Numbered from the stretch's first letter, positions 27,381 to 37,506 are shown. The stretch is 64,000 nucleotides of DNA from Rahnella variigena (GCF_003610915.1 NZ_NSDJ01000001.1:2914001-2978000); one strand, 5' to 3'. A program made the numbers and translations. Notes: a model not told the origin generated them from the sequence alone.

Positions 27381-28599
27381 ATGCTTTTTTCGATGAGTGC
27401 TTTAAAAATGCCGCAATCAACATTGTGCCAGCCACGCCAGCGATAAGGCCTGCGAGCATGAAAATGCCGTTACCCAATGCAAAATACAGCTGTTTAGCGA
27501 TTTCAATTCCGGCTGTAAACACCACGATAGTCATCAGCCCTAGTGCCGCCGCAACGGTGCCTTTTCCTGTCAGACTGGAAAATAGTGTCAGGCGATACAG
27601 ACCCGCATTCACCAGTCCGGTACCCAGCGCGTAAAGACTCAGCCCGGCAGTCATCCAGAACCAGGCATGCGCCATAAACAATGCCGCGAACGCACTGACC
27701 GACAAACCGAGAATTATCGGTACAATCCCGAGCCAGACCGGTGTGCGGATATTCACTTTGCCGCTGATTCTGCTCAGGGTGATATTGCCAATAATCAGGC
27801 CGGTGAATACCGGAACCTGCAACCAGCCATATTGTAATGGCGTCATACCTGCGTCCTGGATAAGCAAAACAGGCGACTGTGCGACCCATGCCAGCAACGG
27901 CAGGGTGATCAATCCGATGGCGAGTGAGCCCATCACCACGCCTTTATTGGAGAACACTTCACGGTAATCGGCCAGCAGTCTGCGCATTGAAAAGCGGCCA
28001 TCACGACCGGAAGCGGTTTCCGGCATACTGCGCCACAAGCCCCAGAACGCCAGAGCGGAGATGATGGAAAACAGCGCAAACATGGCTTTCCACGGTGCAT
28101 AATGAATGAACGCCGCACCCGCCAGTGGCCCGAGCAGCGGGGCGATCAGCGTGATGTTCGCCATCAGTGCCATCAGTTTGACACTCAGCGTTTCGCTGAA
28201 CGCTTCCTGGATCGCGGCGTAACCAACGGCACCGATAAAGCACAGGCTCATCCCTTGCAAAAACCGCATCAGAATAAACTGCCCGATGCTTTGGGTGAAA
28301 ACGGTCAGCAGGCAGGTAACGGTGAAAAAGGCCACGCCCGCGAGTAATACCGGCCTGCGTCCGAGGCGGTCGGAAAGCGGACCCAGCAGCCATTGCAGCA
28401 GAATTCCGCCACACAGATACGCGGTCAGTGAGGTGGATACCCAGTCGGCGCTGGCGCTGAAATCACTGATTACCTGCAACATGCCTGGCTGGATCATATC
28501 GTGGGCGATATAGGTGGCGAACTCGAAAAGCACCAGCGACAGCGGGAACAGCCACTGGCGGGAATTCAGCCGTGAGGCGGGTTCAGAAACGGACGACAT
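27379..28599 (-). CDS. mdfA: Multidrug/H+ antiporter MdfA
   Basis: 406-residue major facilitator exporter with 12 membrane segments. The helix-1 sequence LVLFEFATYIAHDMIQPGML keeps the Glu and Asp that MdfA uses for cation recognition. WLLGPLSDRLGRRPVLL (motif A), FLQGMSLCFIGAVGYAAIQE and NAGLYRLTLF are also as in MdfA. The start at 28599 has GGAGAG; an upstream extension to 28656 lacks a site. A terminator separates it from the dfo operon on the same strand, so it has its own promoter. Confidence 0.9.
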   Translation of the reverse strand: MSSVSEPASRLNSRQWLFPLSLVLFEFATYIAHDMIQPGMLQVISDFSASADWVSTSLTAYLCGGILLQWLLGPLSDRLGRRPVLLAGVAFFTVTCLLTVFTQSIGQFILMRFLQGMSLCFIGAVGYAAIQEAFSETLSVKLMALMANITLIAPLLGPLAGAAFIHYAPWKAMFALFSIISALAFWGLWRSMPETASGRDGRFSMRRLLADYREVFSNKGVVMGSLAIGLITLPLLAWVAQSPVLLIQDAGMTPLQYGWLQVPVFTGLIIGNITLSRISGKVNIRTPVWLGIVPIILGLSVSAFAALFMAHAWFWMTAGLSLYALGTGLVNAGLYRLTLFSSLTGKGTVAAALGLMTIVVFTAGIEIAKQLYFALGNGIFMLAGLIAGVAGTMLIAAFLKHSSKKA

Positions 28600-28626
28600 A
28601 ACATTCACTCTCCGGTACTCAAAATC

Positions 28627-28656
28627 AAAAAAGCGCGGCCTGTAAAAGCCGCGCAA
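28627..28656 (-). terminator. Rho-independent terminator of the dfo operon
   Basis: On the minus strand GCGCGGC/GCCGCGC with an eight-base loop is followed by a T run, 60 bases after the dfoC stop. Confidence 0.85.
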
Positions 28657-28712
28657 CTATTTGTCGCATTAAAATTTCATCACATTAAAGCTTCATCACT
28701 TTAAAGTGTTGC

Positions 28713-31097
28713 TCAGTAGCGGTTAGCGTACGCCGCAATCGGGTTTTCCAGCGTACCGGCGAATTTCAGATTCTGCGCCGGATCTGACAGGTTGATCATC
28801 TGCTGGTTATTCGCCAGTTGCAGACGGTTCAGGCACGAGTGCGTGAACTCGGCGTCAAACATGTCATAGCGCGCAAATTTCCCGGCCAGTTCCGGATACT
28901 GAATCTGGTAATCACGCACCACTTCCGCCACCACCTGCCAGAACTGACCGGCCGGATAATTGCCGTTCTCTTCCAGAATACGGGCGATGAAGCGGAATAC
29001 GCCGGCAAAGACGTCGGTGAAGATCGACAAAATTTTCAGGTCTTCCGGCACATCGACGGCCAGACGTTTGGCTTTCTCCGGCAGGTTAGCTTCGGGATTC
29101 ATTACCGCAATTTCTTCGGCGATATCCTTCATGAAAGCATTCACCGGAATATTGTTTTCAAAACGCAGGATCAGGTTTTCGCCGTGCGGCATGAACACCA
29201 GATCGTACTGATAGAAACAGTGCAGCAGCGGGCTGAGGTAGGCGTGCATATAGCGTTTCAGCCAGTCACCGGTCGCCAGGCCGGAGGATTTGATCATCTC
29301 GACAATCAGCGCATCGCCATGTTTGTCGGTGTGAAGCAGGGCGGCCATGGTCATCAGTCGCTGATTCGGCTTTAACTGCGCAACCGGATTTTCACGCCAC
29401 AAGGCGGCAAACATTTTCTTGTACGCGCTGTCGCCTTTAATCGCTTCTTCGAAGTAATGATTGTGATAACCAATAGAAGCGACTTCCTGCAAAATGCTGA
29501 AACCGGTGGATTGCAGATAGGAATCGTTTTCCACCAGTTCCGCCAGCCATTCGTTTATGCCCGGCGTGGTCGCCATGTAATACGGCGACAGCCCGCGCAT
29601 AAAGCCCATATTCAGAATCGACAGAGCGGTTTTGACGTATCGCGCTTTGGGACGACTGGCGTTATAGAAGGTGCGGATTGACTGCTGTGCCAGATATTCA
29701 TCATTGCCTTCACCGAGATAAATCAGGAACTGACGGGCAATATCCGGGGCGAAAACGGTCAGCAATTTATTCTGCCACTGCCACGGATGAACAGGCATGA
29801 AATAGTAATTTTTCGGATCCACGCCCATATCGACCAGCTTCTGCGTGAAGGTACAAATCTGCGCGTCGCCCAGTTCCTCGGCGATCAGTTTTTCATACGG
29901 CAAACCTTCAACACTGGCGAAATGTGCTTTGTCATGGTGAACCGCTACCCAGACCAGTTGCAGCGGATTGGCTGCTTCCGGCGCGTAACGCACATAATCA
30001 CCGGCATCAAAACCGATGCGACCGTTGTTGGCGATGAAGCTCGGATGGCCTTCGGTCATGCTGGTTTCAACGGTCTGGAAATCGGCTTCTGACAGCTGTT
30101 TTGCCGTCGTGTGGTTATTCACCAGTTTGTAGGCGCTGCTGTAAAGCGTACTGCTGATTTCTTCCAGATAGGTCGGCAGCATGGCTTGAGAAATGCCGAT
30201 TTGTTCAGCGAATTCAATGATGAATTTCACGGCATCCAGCGGCTGCGGACTGAGATTATCCAGGCGCTGAATGCTGTCGAGATCAATCATCCAGTCATTT
30301 AACGGCAACTGGCGCGCGCGGAAACGGTATTCGATTTCCGAGGCCGGTACTGCCAGCTGATAGTCCGTCCAGGTGCCGGTAGTTTCCAATGCCTGCGGGG
30401 CGAGCAGGCGCTCGTGCGTGAGTTCGGACAAACATTTGCGCAGCAGCAGGGCATTGGCTTTTGCCCAGACTTCAGGTTGCAGATGCTGGCCTGTTTGCAT
30501 AGTGGATGGCGTCATACTGTTTTTTTCCTTCTTGCTGGCCTGAATAAAATCTTCACGCTGGCAAAATGCCAGCCATGCCGTTTTGTGTGTCAGCTGAACT
30601 TGTTTCTGATAACGGAAACCGGCGCGCTTGTTCAGCTTGTGAATTTTCTCGTTGCGCACATCGGGTTCGACCACCACGCGTTTTACGTCCGGCTGGCTGA
30701 ACAGGTATTCCATGACTGCGGAAAATACCTGCCAGCTGAAACCCGCGACAGGTTTGTCAGCGGGAGAAAGCAGGATATGCATGCCCATATCGCCGGGCTG
30801 AACGTCGTAATGTTCACGCAGCGGATCGTCCTGAACCGGATAGCATTCAATCAGGAACTGCGGCTGGCCGTCGATTTCACCCATCAGCGCGGCTCGTGGG
30901 TTTCCCGCTGTCAGGTCGCGGTAAAACGCATCCACTTCGGCGACGGTACTGTTTTGCATCCCCCAAAAATGCGCGTAGGGCTGAATCATCCAGCCATGCA
31001 AAATGGCGGCATCTTTTTCCAGCGCAAGAGGGCGAAAGGACAGTTTTCCTGCGGCACGCTGGCAGGAAAATACGGAACTGGGAATAGCATCAGTCAT
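28713..31097 (-). CDS. dfoC: DfoC: fused acyltransferase and NIS synthetase for ferrioxamine
   Basis: 794-residue bifunctional enzyme. Residues 18-185 are a GNAT acyltransferase of the IucB/RhbD type (FRPLALEKDAAILHGWM, VVVEPDVRNEKIHKLNKRAGF) that would succinylate N-hydroxycadaverine. Residues 205-794 are an IucA/IucC-type siderophore synthetase (PVHPWQWQNKL, SIRTFYNASRPKARYVKTALSI, LHTDKHGDAL, FMPHGENLIL) that would join and cyclise the units. The same fusion is DfoC in Erwinia. The linker carries ATG at 30515 with an AAGGA sequence before it, so the synthetase may also be made separately. Last gene of the operon, 14 bases after dfoA. Confidence 0.9.
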   Translation of the reverse strand: MTDAIPSSVFSCQRAAGKLSFRPLALEKDAAILHGWMIQPYAHFWGMQNSTVAEVDAFYRDLTAGNPRAALMGEIDGQPQFLIECYPVQDDPLREHYDVQPGDMGMHILLSPADKPVAGFSWQVFSAVMEYLFSQPDVKRVVVEPDVRNEKIHKLNKRAGFRYQKQVQLTHKTAWLAFCQREDFIQASKKEKNSMTPSTMQTGQHLQPEVWAKANALLLRKCLSELTHERLLAPQALETTGTWTDYQLAVPASEIEYRFRARQLPLNDWMIDLDSIQRLDNLSPQPLDAVKFIIEFAEQIGISQAMLPTYLEEISSTLYSSAYKLVNNHTTAKQLSEADFQTVETSMTEGHPSFIANNGRIGFDAGDYVRYAPEAANPLQLVWVAVHHDKAHFASVEGLPYEKLIAEELGDAQICTFTQKLVDMGVDPKNYYFMPVHPWQWQNKLLTVFAPDIARQFLIYLGEGNDEYLAQQSIRTFYNASRPKARYVKTALSILNMGFMRGLSPYYMATTPGINEWLAELVENDSYLQSTGFSILQEVASIGYHNHYFEEAIKGDSAYKKMFAALWRENPVAQLKPNQRLMTMAALLHTDKHGDALIVEMIKSSGLATGDWLKRYMHAYLSPLLHCFYQYDLVFMPHGENLILRFENNIPVNAFMKDIAEEIAVMNPEANLPEKAKRLAVDVPEDLKILSIFTDVFAGVFRFIARILEENGNYPAGQFWQVVAEVVRDYQIQYPELAGKFARYDMFDAEFTHSCLNRLQLANNQQMINLSDPAQNLKFAGTLENPIAAYANRY

Positions 31098-31111
31098 CGG
31101 TAAATTCTCCG

Positions 31112-32422
31112 TTAGTTTCCGGCAAGGTTACGGGTGCAAAAGGTCTGGAAGGCGATGGATTTCTCCACCGGATACACTTCGCGCCCCAGCATTTCGCGGA
31201 TAATCGTACTGTTGCGGTAGCATGCCATGCCCAGATCCGGTGTGACGAAACCGTGGGTATGCAGCTCGGCGTTTTGTACGAAAATCTGGTTATGGGCATC
31301 AATACTGTAATTGCGGTTGACGGCGTAACGACCGGCATCATCCCACTGAATGCGGTTGTAAATGCCTTCGACAAACTGCGGCGGCTGATAGCCGTATCCG
31401 GTGGCGAGGATCACTGACTCCGTGCGGTGCCGGTATTCCTGCTGCTGTTCGTGGTGCAGCAGGTTCATCTCCAGTTCACCATGGCGGTTGCGGGTCAGCG
31501 ATGTCAGTTCTGAATGGGTGTACAAATCAACGTTCAGCGGGCCGTCGAGGCGCTTGATGTACATCAGATCGTAGATATCGTTGATCAGACTGATATTTAT
31601 GCCTTTATACAGGCACTTCTGTTCACGGTTGAGCTGATCGCGTTTGGCCATCGGTAAATCGTGGAAATAGTCGATGTATTCCGGCGAGGTCATTTCCAGC
31701 GTCAGTTTGCTGTATTCGAGTGGATAGAAACGCGGTGCACGGGTCACCCATGTCAGATGGTAATCATGCTTATCGATATCAGAGAGCAGGTCATAGTAAA
31801 TTTCCGCTGCGCTCTGACCGCTGCCGACGACGGTGATGGATTTGGAATTCTGTACCTGTTCTTTGTTCGGCAGATAGGCCGAAGAGTGATGCACGTTGTT
31901 GCCCGCATCACGGGCGCAGGCTGGCATCCACGGCGACGGGCCGGTGCCCAGCACCAGTCGTTTAGTGCGGTAAATCTGATTCTCGTTGCTTTTGGTCGAG
32001 CGCGTCTGAACCAGATAGCATTCGCGCGTTGCGTCCCAGGTCACCAGTTCCACACGTGTGGAAAATTGCAGGCTGGTTAGCTGGCTGCACGCCCACTGGC
32101 AATACTGGTTGAACTCTTTGCGCATCATGAAGAAATCTTCACGGATGTAGAATGAGTAGAGTTTTCCCTGCAGTTTCAGGTAATTCAGAAAGCTGTAAGG
32201 ACTGGTCGGATCGGCGAGCGTGACCAGGTCGGCCATAAACGGCGTCTGCAAATGCGCACTTTCCAGCATCATGCCAGTGTGCCAGTCGAAGCTGTCATTC
32301 TGATCTAAAAACAGACCTTTCAGCTCTTTCACGGGTTCAGTCAGACAGGCCAGGCCGAGGTTAAACGGGCCGATGCCCACGGCGATAAAATCATACATTT
32401 GTTCGGTTGAATTCATATTCAT
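31112..32422 (-). CDS. dfoA: DfoA: cadaverine N-hydroxylase (FAD monooxygenase)
   Basis: 436-residue flavin monooxygenase of the IucD/DesB family; expected to hydroxylate one amine of cadaverine using NADPH and O2. FAD-binding AVGIGPFNLGLACL lies near the start, the substrate segment is FDWHTGMMLESAHLQTPFM, the NADPH-binding motif is VVGSGQSAAEIYYDLL, and VILATGYGYQPP is near the end. AAGGAGCC ribosome site. Thirteen bases separate it from dfoJ. Confidence 0.92.
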   Translation of the reverse strand: MNMNSTEQMYDFIAVGIGPFNLGLACLTEPVKELKGLFLDQNDSFDWHTGMMLESAHLQTPFMADLVTLADPTSPYSFLNYLKLQGKLYSFYIREDFFMMRKEFNQYCQWACSQLTSLQFSTRVELVTWDATRECYLVQTRSTKSNENQIYRTKRLVLGTGPSPWMPACARDAGNNVHHSSAYLPNKEQVQNSKSITVVGSGQSAAEIYYDLLSDIDKHDYHLTWVTRAPRFYPLEYSKLTLEMTSPEYIDYFHDLPMAKRDQLNREQKCLYKGINISLINDIYDLMYIKRLDGPLNVDLYTHSELTSLTRNRHGELEMNLLHHEQQQEYRHRTESVILATGYGYQPPQFVEGIYNRIQWDDAGRYAVNRNYSIDAHNQIFVQNAELHTHGFVTPDLGMACYRNSTIIREMLGREVYPVEKSIAFQTFCTRNLAGN

Positions 32423-32435
32423 GGTGCGGCTCCTT

Positions 32436-34004
32436 TTACCGGTTTTTGGCGGCGCTCAGCGCAGTGGCAGTCAGTTCTTTGCCGTAATGCGTGATCAGAC
32501 TGAGCACATCGGCAACGTCTTCCGTGGTGGTGGTCGGGTTCAGCAAGGTGAATTTCAGATACTGACGGTCATGCACTTTGGTACCGGCAATCACGGCGCT
32601 GCCGTCGCGGAAAATCGCTTTACGGATACCGGCATTAATCGCGTCAATCTGCTCATGATTCATGGACATACGCGGCACGAAACGGAACACCAGCGTGCTG
32701 ATCTCCGGTTTATGCAGCACTTCAATGTTCGGGTTCTGTTCCATCATCTGATGGGTTTCAGTGGCGCGTTCCAGCAGCACATCAAAGGATTCACCCAGCG
32801 CCTGCTGGCCCATGATGCGCAGCGTCAGCCACATTTTGAGGGCATCAAAACGTTTGGTGGTCTGAATACTTTTGTTGACCAGGTTCGGTGTGCCTTCGAG
32901 TTTTGCACTCAACGGATTCAGGTATTCGGCGTGGTGAGTAACATGCTCCAGATGGCTGTGATCGTTAACCAGGAACGCGCTGCAGCTGACCGGCTGGAAG
33001 AAGGATTTGTGATAATCCACGGTGACGGAATCCGCCAGATGAATGCCTTCGATGCGCTGACGATGCTGAGGCGATACCAGTAATCCGCAACCGTAAGCGG
33101 CGTCGGCATGCATCCAGATTTTTTCTTTGCAGCAGATTTCAGCAATTTCATTCAGCGGGTCGATACTGCCAAAGTCGGTGGTCCCGGCAGTGGCCACCAC
33201 GGCGATCGGGATCAGCCCTTCTGCGTGGCAGCGCTCGATTTCGGCTTTAAGCGCGTTTATGTCCATACGGAATGCGCTGTCACAAGCCACCGGCACCACG
33301 GCGTCATAACCCAGGCCGAGCAGGGCAGCGGATTTCTGAATGCTGAAATGGCTGACCTGAGAACTGAAAATACGCCAGCGGTTAGCTTCCGGCGGCAGAC
33401 CTTGATATTTAATGCTGTGTTGCGGACGGGTACGTTTGCAGTGACTGTCACGCGCCAGCAGCATCGCCATCAGGTTGGATTGCGTACCGCCGCTGGTGAA
33501 AATACCGTCGGACTGTGCGCCAAAACCTATACGGGCGAGAGTCCAGTCGATGACTTTTTGCTCGATTAACGTGCCACCTGCGCTTTGGTCCCAGGTGTCT
33601 ACGGAGGAGTTAATCGCGCTGATAAAAAGCTCTGCCAGCTGGGACGGAATCACCGTCGGACAGTTCAGATGTGCGAGGTATTTCGGGTGATGAAAATAAA
33701 CCGCGTGCTGAAGATATAAATCATCCAGTTCTTCCAGGGCCAGACGTGTTCCTGCAAGGGGTTTGGTCAGATCAATATGTCGAAATTGTTCTGCTAATTC
33801 AGCGGGAGATACACCGGAAAAAGGTTTTTCCGTGTGGTTAATGTGAGATTTAATTAATTCAATCCCTTGTTCAATCTGGGCCTGCCATTCCGGCGTGCTA
33901 TTTTGATTGAATATATAACCCTTATTTTCACTTATTTTAGCCTGAGTGATGACGAGGTCTTTGGTGCTGTCCTGCATTATTTCCCAATTATTTATCTGGC
34001 TCAT
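32436..34004 (-). CDS. dfoJ: DfoJ: PLP-dependent lysine decarboxylase
   Basis: 522-residue group II decarboxylase that would convert lysine to cadaverine, the ferrioxamine precursor. PLP lysine is K333 in VDYHKSFFQPV; D301 in MHADAAYG and the His of QVSHFSIQ stack on the cofactor; SGGTQSNLMAMLLAR binds phosphate. The related 2,4-diaminobutyrate decarboxylases share these motifs, but the operon context (N-hydroxylase and DfoC fusion) favours lysine. First gene of the operon, with a Fur site about 210 bases upstream. Start at 34004 (AAGGG site) preferred over 34046. Confidence 0.9.
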   Translation of the reverse strand: MSQINNWEIMQDSTKDLVITQAKISENKGYIFNQNSTPEWQAQIEQGIELIKSHINHTEKPFSGVSPAELAEQFRHIDLTKPLAGTRLALEELDDLYLQHAVYFHHPKYLAHLNCPTVIPSQLAELFISAINSSVDTWDQSAGGTLIEQKVIDWTLARIGFGAQSDGIFTSGGTQSNLMAMLLARDSHCKRTRPQHSIKYQGLPPEANRWRIFSSQVSHFSIQKSAALLGLGYDAVVPVACDSAFRMDINALKAEIERCHAEGLIPIAVVATAGTTDFGSIDPLNEIAEICCKEKIWMHADAAYGCGLLVSPQHRQRIEGIHLADSVTVDYHKSFFQPVSCSAFLVNDHSHLEHVTHHAEYLNPLSAKLEGTPNLVNKSIQTTKRFDALKMWLTLRIMGQQALGESFDVLLERATETHQMMEQNPNIEVLHKPEISTLVFRFVPRMSMNHEQIDAINAGIRKAIFRDGSAVIAGTKVHDRQYLKFTLLNPTTTTEDVADVLSLITHYGKELTATALSAAKNR

Positions 34005-34214
34005 CTTGGACCCTTTCTGTTTTTCCGTTCCCTTTACTACGGGCAAGGGGAGGCCACCCGGTAAAGTCAGGAGATTTCAGTGAACGTGTGTATTAGCAGG
34101 CAGGGCTTAAGGCCACGCCTGTCAGGTGTGTAGTTTTATCTGTTTTCTTATCGCAAATAACAGCGTTTACGTCTTGTTTGATTTCCTTAGTGCGGACTTA
34201 TACAAGGTTTTAAC

Positions 34215-34251
34215 GAATGAGAATCATTATAAATGCAAATCATTATCATTC
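34215..34251. promoter_or_regulatory. Fur binding region upstream of dfoJ
   Basis: Overlapping Fur-type elements: AATGAGAATCATTATAA followed by CAAATCATTATCATTC. The GATAAT-like hexamers repeat across 37 bases, as in high-affinity Fur promoters. Confidence 0.88.
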
Positions 34252-34572
34252 AACTACGGCATTGAACATTTGGATGATTGCTTCAGTTAAGCTTGTTTAA
34301 TGTGATGCAAGTCACATTTATCAGTCGATTTGGTCATAAAAAGATTTGTTCACATGGGAGCATTCTGTATTTGTTATTCGTTTATGCGCGCAAATAACCG
34401 TTTCTATCAATATAAAAAGTTATATTAATACACACTAAATGAGGGCCTATTTCGTTTAAAAAATTTTTTGTCAGAGCAGGGCAGCAAATTATTTCGCCCA
34501 GATGGCAAAATAATGATCAAATTAAGACGGGTAAGTAACCAGGCTGTTTCAGGGGAAAATCATACAGAAGAG
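34252..34572. other. A/T-rich intergenic stretch
   Basis: No open frame with a ribosome site and no strong palindrome was seen between the Fur region of dfoJ and the pykA terminator. Confidence 0.5.
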
Positions 34573-34573
34573 A

Positions 34574-34608
34574 AAATAAAAAGGCCGATCATAATGATCG
34601 GCCCTTAA
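34574..34608 (-). terminator. Rho-independent terminator of pykA
   Basis: GGCCGATCA/TGATCGGCC stem with a TTA loop, followed on the minus strand by a T run, 25 bases after pykA. Confidence 0.9.
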
Positions 34609-34632
34609 TACATATTTAATTACATATTGAGT

Positions 34633-36075
34633 TTAATCAACACGCAGCACACGGCTGGTATTGGTGGTACCGATGGTGCTCATGACGTCGCCCTGCGTGA
34701 TAATCACCAGATCACCTGACAACAGATAACCTTTATCACGCAGCAGATTTACCGCGTCCTGAGCCGCCGCTACGCCGTCGTTCACGCTGTCGAAGAAGAC
34801 CGGCGTAACGCCACGGTAAATGGCAGTCAGATTCAGGGTGTGCTCATGACGGGACATGGCAAAGATTGGCAGGCCAGAACTGATACGGGACAACATCAGA
34901 GCAGTACGGCCCGATTCCGTCATGGAAATGATCGCCGTCACCCCTTTCAGGTGGTTGGCCGCATACATCGCTGACATCGCAATGGCTTCTTCGATGTTAT
35001 CGAATTCCACGTCCAGACGGTGTTTGGATACGTTAATGCTTGGGATTTTCTCAGCACCCAGACAAACGCGTGCCATTGCCGCAACCGTTTCTGACGGATA
35101 CTGACCTGCGGCGGTTTCTGCTGAAAGCATGACCGCATCGGTGCCATCGAGTACGGCGTTCGCCACGTCCATCACTTCAGCACGGGTTGGCATCGGGTTG
35201 GTGATCATCGATTCCATCATCTGAGTCGCAGTGATCACTGCACGGTTCAGCTGACGGGCACGGCGGATCAGTTTCTTCTGGATACCGACCAGTTCAGGGT
35301 CACCAATTTCCACACCCAGATCGCCACGGGCGACCATCACTACGTCGGAAGCCAGAATGATGTCGTCCATTGCGGCGTCGGTGGCAACGGCTTCAGCGCG
35401 TTCAACTTTAGACACGATCTGCGCGTTACAGCCTGCATCACGGGCCAGACGGCGCGCATAGTTAAGATCTTCGCCGGTGCGTGGGAATGAAACTGCCAGA
35501 TAATCTACGTCCATTTTGGCCGCAGTAATAATGTCTGCTTTATCTTTTTCAGTCAGGGCTTCAGCAGAAAGACCACCGCCCAGTTTGTTGATGCCTTTGT
35601 TGTTAGACAACGGGCCACCAACGGTGACTTCGGTAAACACTTTCATGCCCTGAACTTCGAGCACTTTGAGCTGCACGCGACCATCATCGAGCAACAGGAT
35701 GTCGCCCGGTACGACGTCAGCAGGCAGACCTTTATAGTCGATACCGACTTTTTCTTTATCGCCTTCACCTTTGCTCATGTTGGCATCGAGCAGGAATTTG
35801 TCGCCAATATTGAGGAAGACTTTGCCTTCTTTAAAGGTAGAAACGCGGATTTTAGGACCTTGCAGGTCACCGAGAATGGCGACATGGCGGCCAAGGCGGG
35901 CGGCGATTTCACGCACTTTGTTAGCGCGAAGGATGTGATCTTCAGCAGTTCCGTGAGAGAAATTCATACGTACAACGTTTGCGCCCGCTGCAATGATCTT
36001 CTCAAGATTATTGTCGCGGTCAGTTGCCGGACCGAGGGTGGTAACGATCTTCGTTCTTCTGAGCCTTCTGGACAT
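34633..36075 (-). CDS. pykA: Pyruvate kinase II
   Basis: 480 residues, same length as E. coli PykA. Converts phosphoenolpyruvate and ADP to pyruvate and ATP at the end of glycolysis. Motifs: [35 protein letters not shown] (substrate and K+ sites), the catalytic Lys in [11 protein letters not shown], the metal site [12 protein letters not shown] and [20 protein letters not shown]. Start MSRRLRRTK chosen over an upstream ATG by the GGAG site and family length. It lies beside hexR, which represses it in related bacteria. Confidence 0.96.
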   Translation of the reverse strand: MSRRLRRTKIVTTLGPATDRDNNLEKIIAAGANVVRMNFSHGTAEDHILRANKVREIAARLGRHVAILGDLQGPKIRVSTFKEGKVFLNIGDKFLLDANMSKGEGDKEKVGIDYKGLPADVVPGDILLLDDGRVQLKVLEVQGMKVFTEVTVGGPLSNNKGINKLGGGLSAEALTEKDKADIITAAKMDVDYLAVSFPRTGEDLNYARRLARDAGCNAQIVSKVERAEAVATDAAMDDIILASDVVMVARGDLGVEIGDPELVGIQKKLIRRARQLNRAVITATQMMESMITNPMPTRAEVMDVANAVLDGTDAVMLSAETAAGQYPSETVAAMARVCLGAEKIPSINVSKHRLDVEFDNIEEAIAMSAMYAANHLKGVTAIISMTESGRTALMLSRISSGLPIFAMSRHEHTLNLTAIYRGVTPVFFDSVNDGVAAAQDAVNLLRDKGYLLSGDLVIITQGDVMSTIGTTNTSRVLRVD

Positions 36076-36306
36076 GCCTAACTCCGTTAACTGATGAAAC
36101 ATGGTAATGCAAAAAACAACGAGTCCACTTTGCCGGAGGTGTAATTGTAATACAAAAGAGTTTCACCTGTGTGACCCGCTGGCCTTATGTCTGGCTTTCG
36201 TCTTGCGCACGTTGCGCGAAGATTTCCGGCCAGACTCCCTATTAAATCAATGGTGCTTTATTCATTCGTTTGTTGAATGATTTATGCCTTTGCCTGTTGA
36301 ACACGC

Positions 36307-37176
36307 TCACTCATGCAGGGTCGGGACGACTGTCCCTTTATCAAAGCGCGATTCTTTCAACGCTTCTTTGACCCGCTTCAGGTTATCTCTGAATTTTGCG
36401 CCACGGCGCAGAGTAAAACCGGTTGCCAGCACGTCGATCAACGTGAGCTGGGCAATTCGCGAAACCATCGGCATATAAACGTCGGTGTCTTCGGGAACAT
36501 CCAGTAACAAAGCCAGCGTCGCTTCATGGGCCAGAGGTGTATTAAAAGAAGTGATCGCAATCACCGTGGCATCGTTTTCACGGGCGAGTTGGGCAAGTTC
36601 GACCAGATTTTTGGTGCGTCCGGTGTGCGAAATCAGTACCACCACGTCGCCTTCGCTGGAGTTCATACAACTCATCCGCTGCATGACGATATCGTCGAAG
36701 TAAACCACGGGAATGTTAAAGCGGAAAAACTTGTTCATGGCATCATGGGCGACCGCGGCGGAAGCGCCCAGGCCAAAGAAGGAAATTTTCTTAGCCTGTG
36801 TGAGTAAATCGACGGCACGATTGATGGCGGCGATATCCAGGGTATTCTTCACCTGGTCAAGGCTGGCCATGGCGGACTCGAAAATTTTACTGGTGTAAGC
36901 GCTGACGCTGTCGCTTTCATCCACGTTACGGTTCACATAAGGTGTACCATTTGCCAGACTTTGTGCCAGATGCAGTTTAAAATCCGGAAACCCTTTTGTG
37001 TCGAGACGACGGCAAAAACGGTTTACAGTAGGTTCACTGACGTCGGCCATGCGGGCGAGGGTGGCAATACTGGAGTGAATAGCAACATGCGGCGATGCCA
37101 GGATAACTTCAGCAACTTTGCGTTCTGACTTGCTCAGAATGTCAAGGTGAGTCTGGATTTTTTCCAACGTATTCAT
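36307..37176 (-). CDS. hexR: Hexose metabolism repressor HexR (RpiR family)
   Basis: 289 residues: an N-terminal HTH_6 domain (LSKSERKVAEVILASP, VSEPTVNRFCRRLDTKGFPDFKLHLAQSLA) and a C-terminal SIS domain (ISFFGLGASAAVAHDAMNKFFR, VVVLISHTGRTKNLVELAQLA) that binds 2-keto-3-deoxy-6-phosphogluconate. It controls zwf, eda and pykA, all neighbours here. Divergent from zwf over a 408-base gap with two candidate HexR sites. Confidence 0.95.
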   Translation of the reverse strand: MNTLEKIQTHLDILSKSERKVAEVILASPHVAIHSSIATLARMADVSEPTVNRFCRRLDTKGFPDFKLHLAQSLANGTPYVNRNVDESDSVSAYTSKIFESAMASLDQVKNTLDIAAINRAVDLLTQAKKISFFGLGASAAVAHDAMNKFFRFNIPVVYFDDIVMQRMSCMNSSEGDVVVLISHTGRTKNLVELAQLARENDATVIAITSFNTPLAHEATLALLLDVPEDTDVYMPMVSRIAQLTLIDVLATGFTLRRGAKFRDNLKRVKEALKESRFDKGTVVPTLHE

Positions 37177-37352
37177 AAGCATGCCACTCATAGGTTTCAA
37201 CGATTTCTTTGAAAAGAGGAAATCGGACTGATTTGATGAAAATATACTACGCGCTTAATGCCGTTGGCAGCGTCAGCCAGGCGAATTTACGGCTTTTTTT
37301 GTCAGAGTTTGACCGAGATCTAACTTTCAGTATGGTAAATTCTGTTCAGTTT

Positions 37353-37367
37353 TGTCATAAAATTACA
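37353..37367. promoter_or_regulatory. Candidate HexR site 1
   Basis: TGTCATAAAATTACA matches 13 of 14 fixed or near-fixed positions of the TGTAATTNAATTACA-type HexR palindrome on my reading, in the hexR-zwf gap. Confidence 0.6.
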
Positions 37368-37486
37368 GGATGTTGTGGGTTTTAACAGCACCTGAGAGAC
37401 TTATGATAAAAATAAGGTTTTCCGCAGAGTTATTACCTTGTCAGATCATGGTTTACGGCTCACGGGCAATCAGAGTACATTGTTGC

Positions 37487-37501
37487 TGAAATAAAATTAC
37501 A
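37487..37501. promoter_or_regulatory. Candidate HexR site 2
   Basis: TGAAATAAAATTACA, sharing the ATAAAATTACA core with site 1 and 134 bases from it, about 85 bases before zwf. Confidence 0.55.
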
Positions 37502-37506
37502 ATATG

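Noticed and set aside
27379..28599. mdfA as the dedicated ferrioxamine exporter
   Set aside because: A terminator separates it from dfoC and its motifs are those of ordinary MdfA; adjacency alone is weak evidence.
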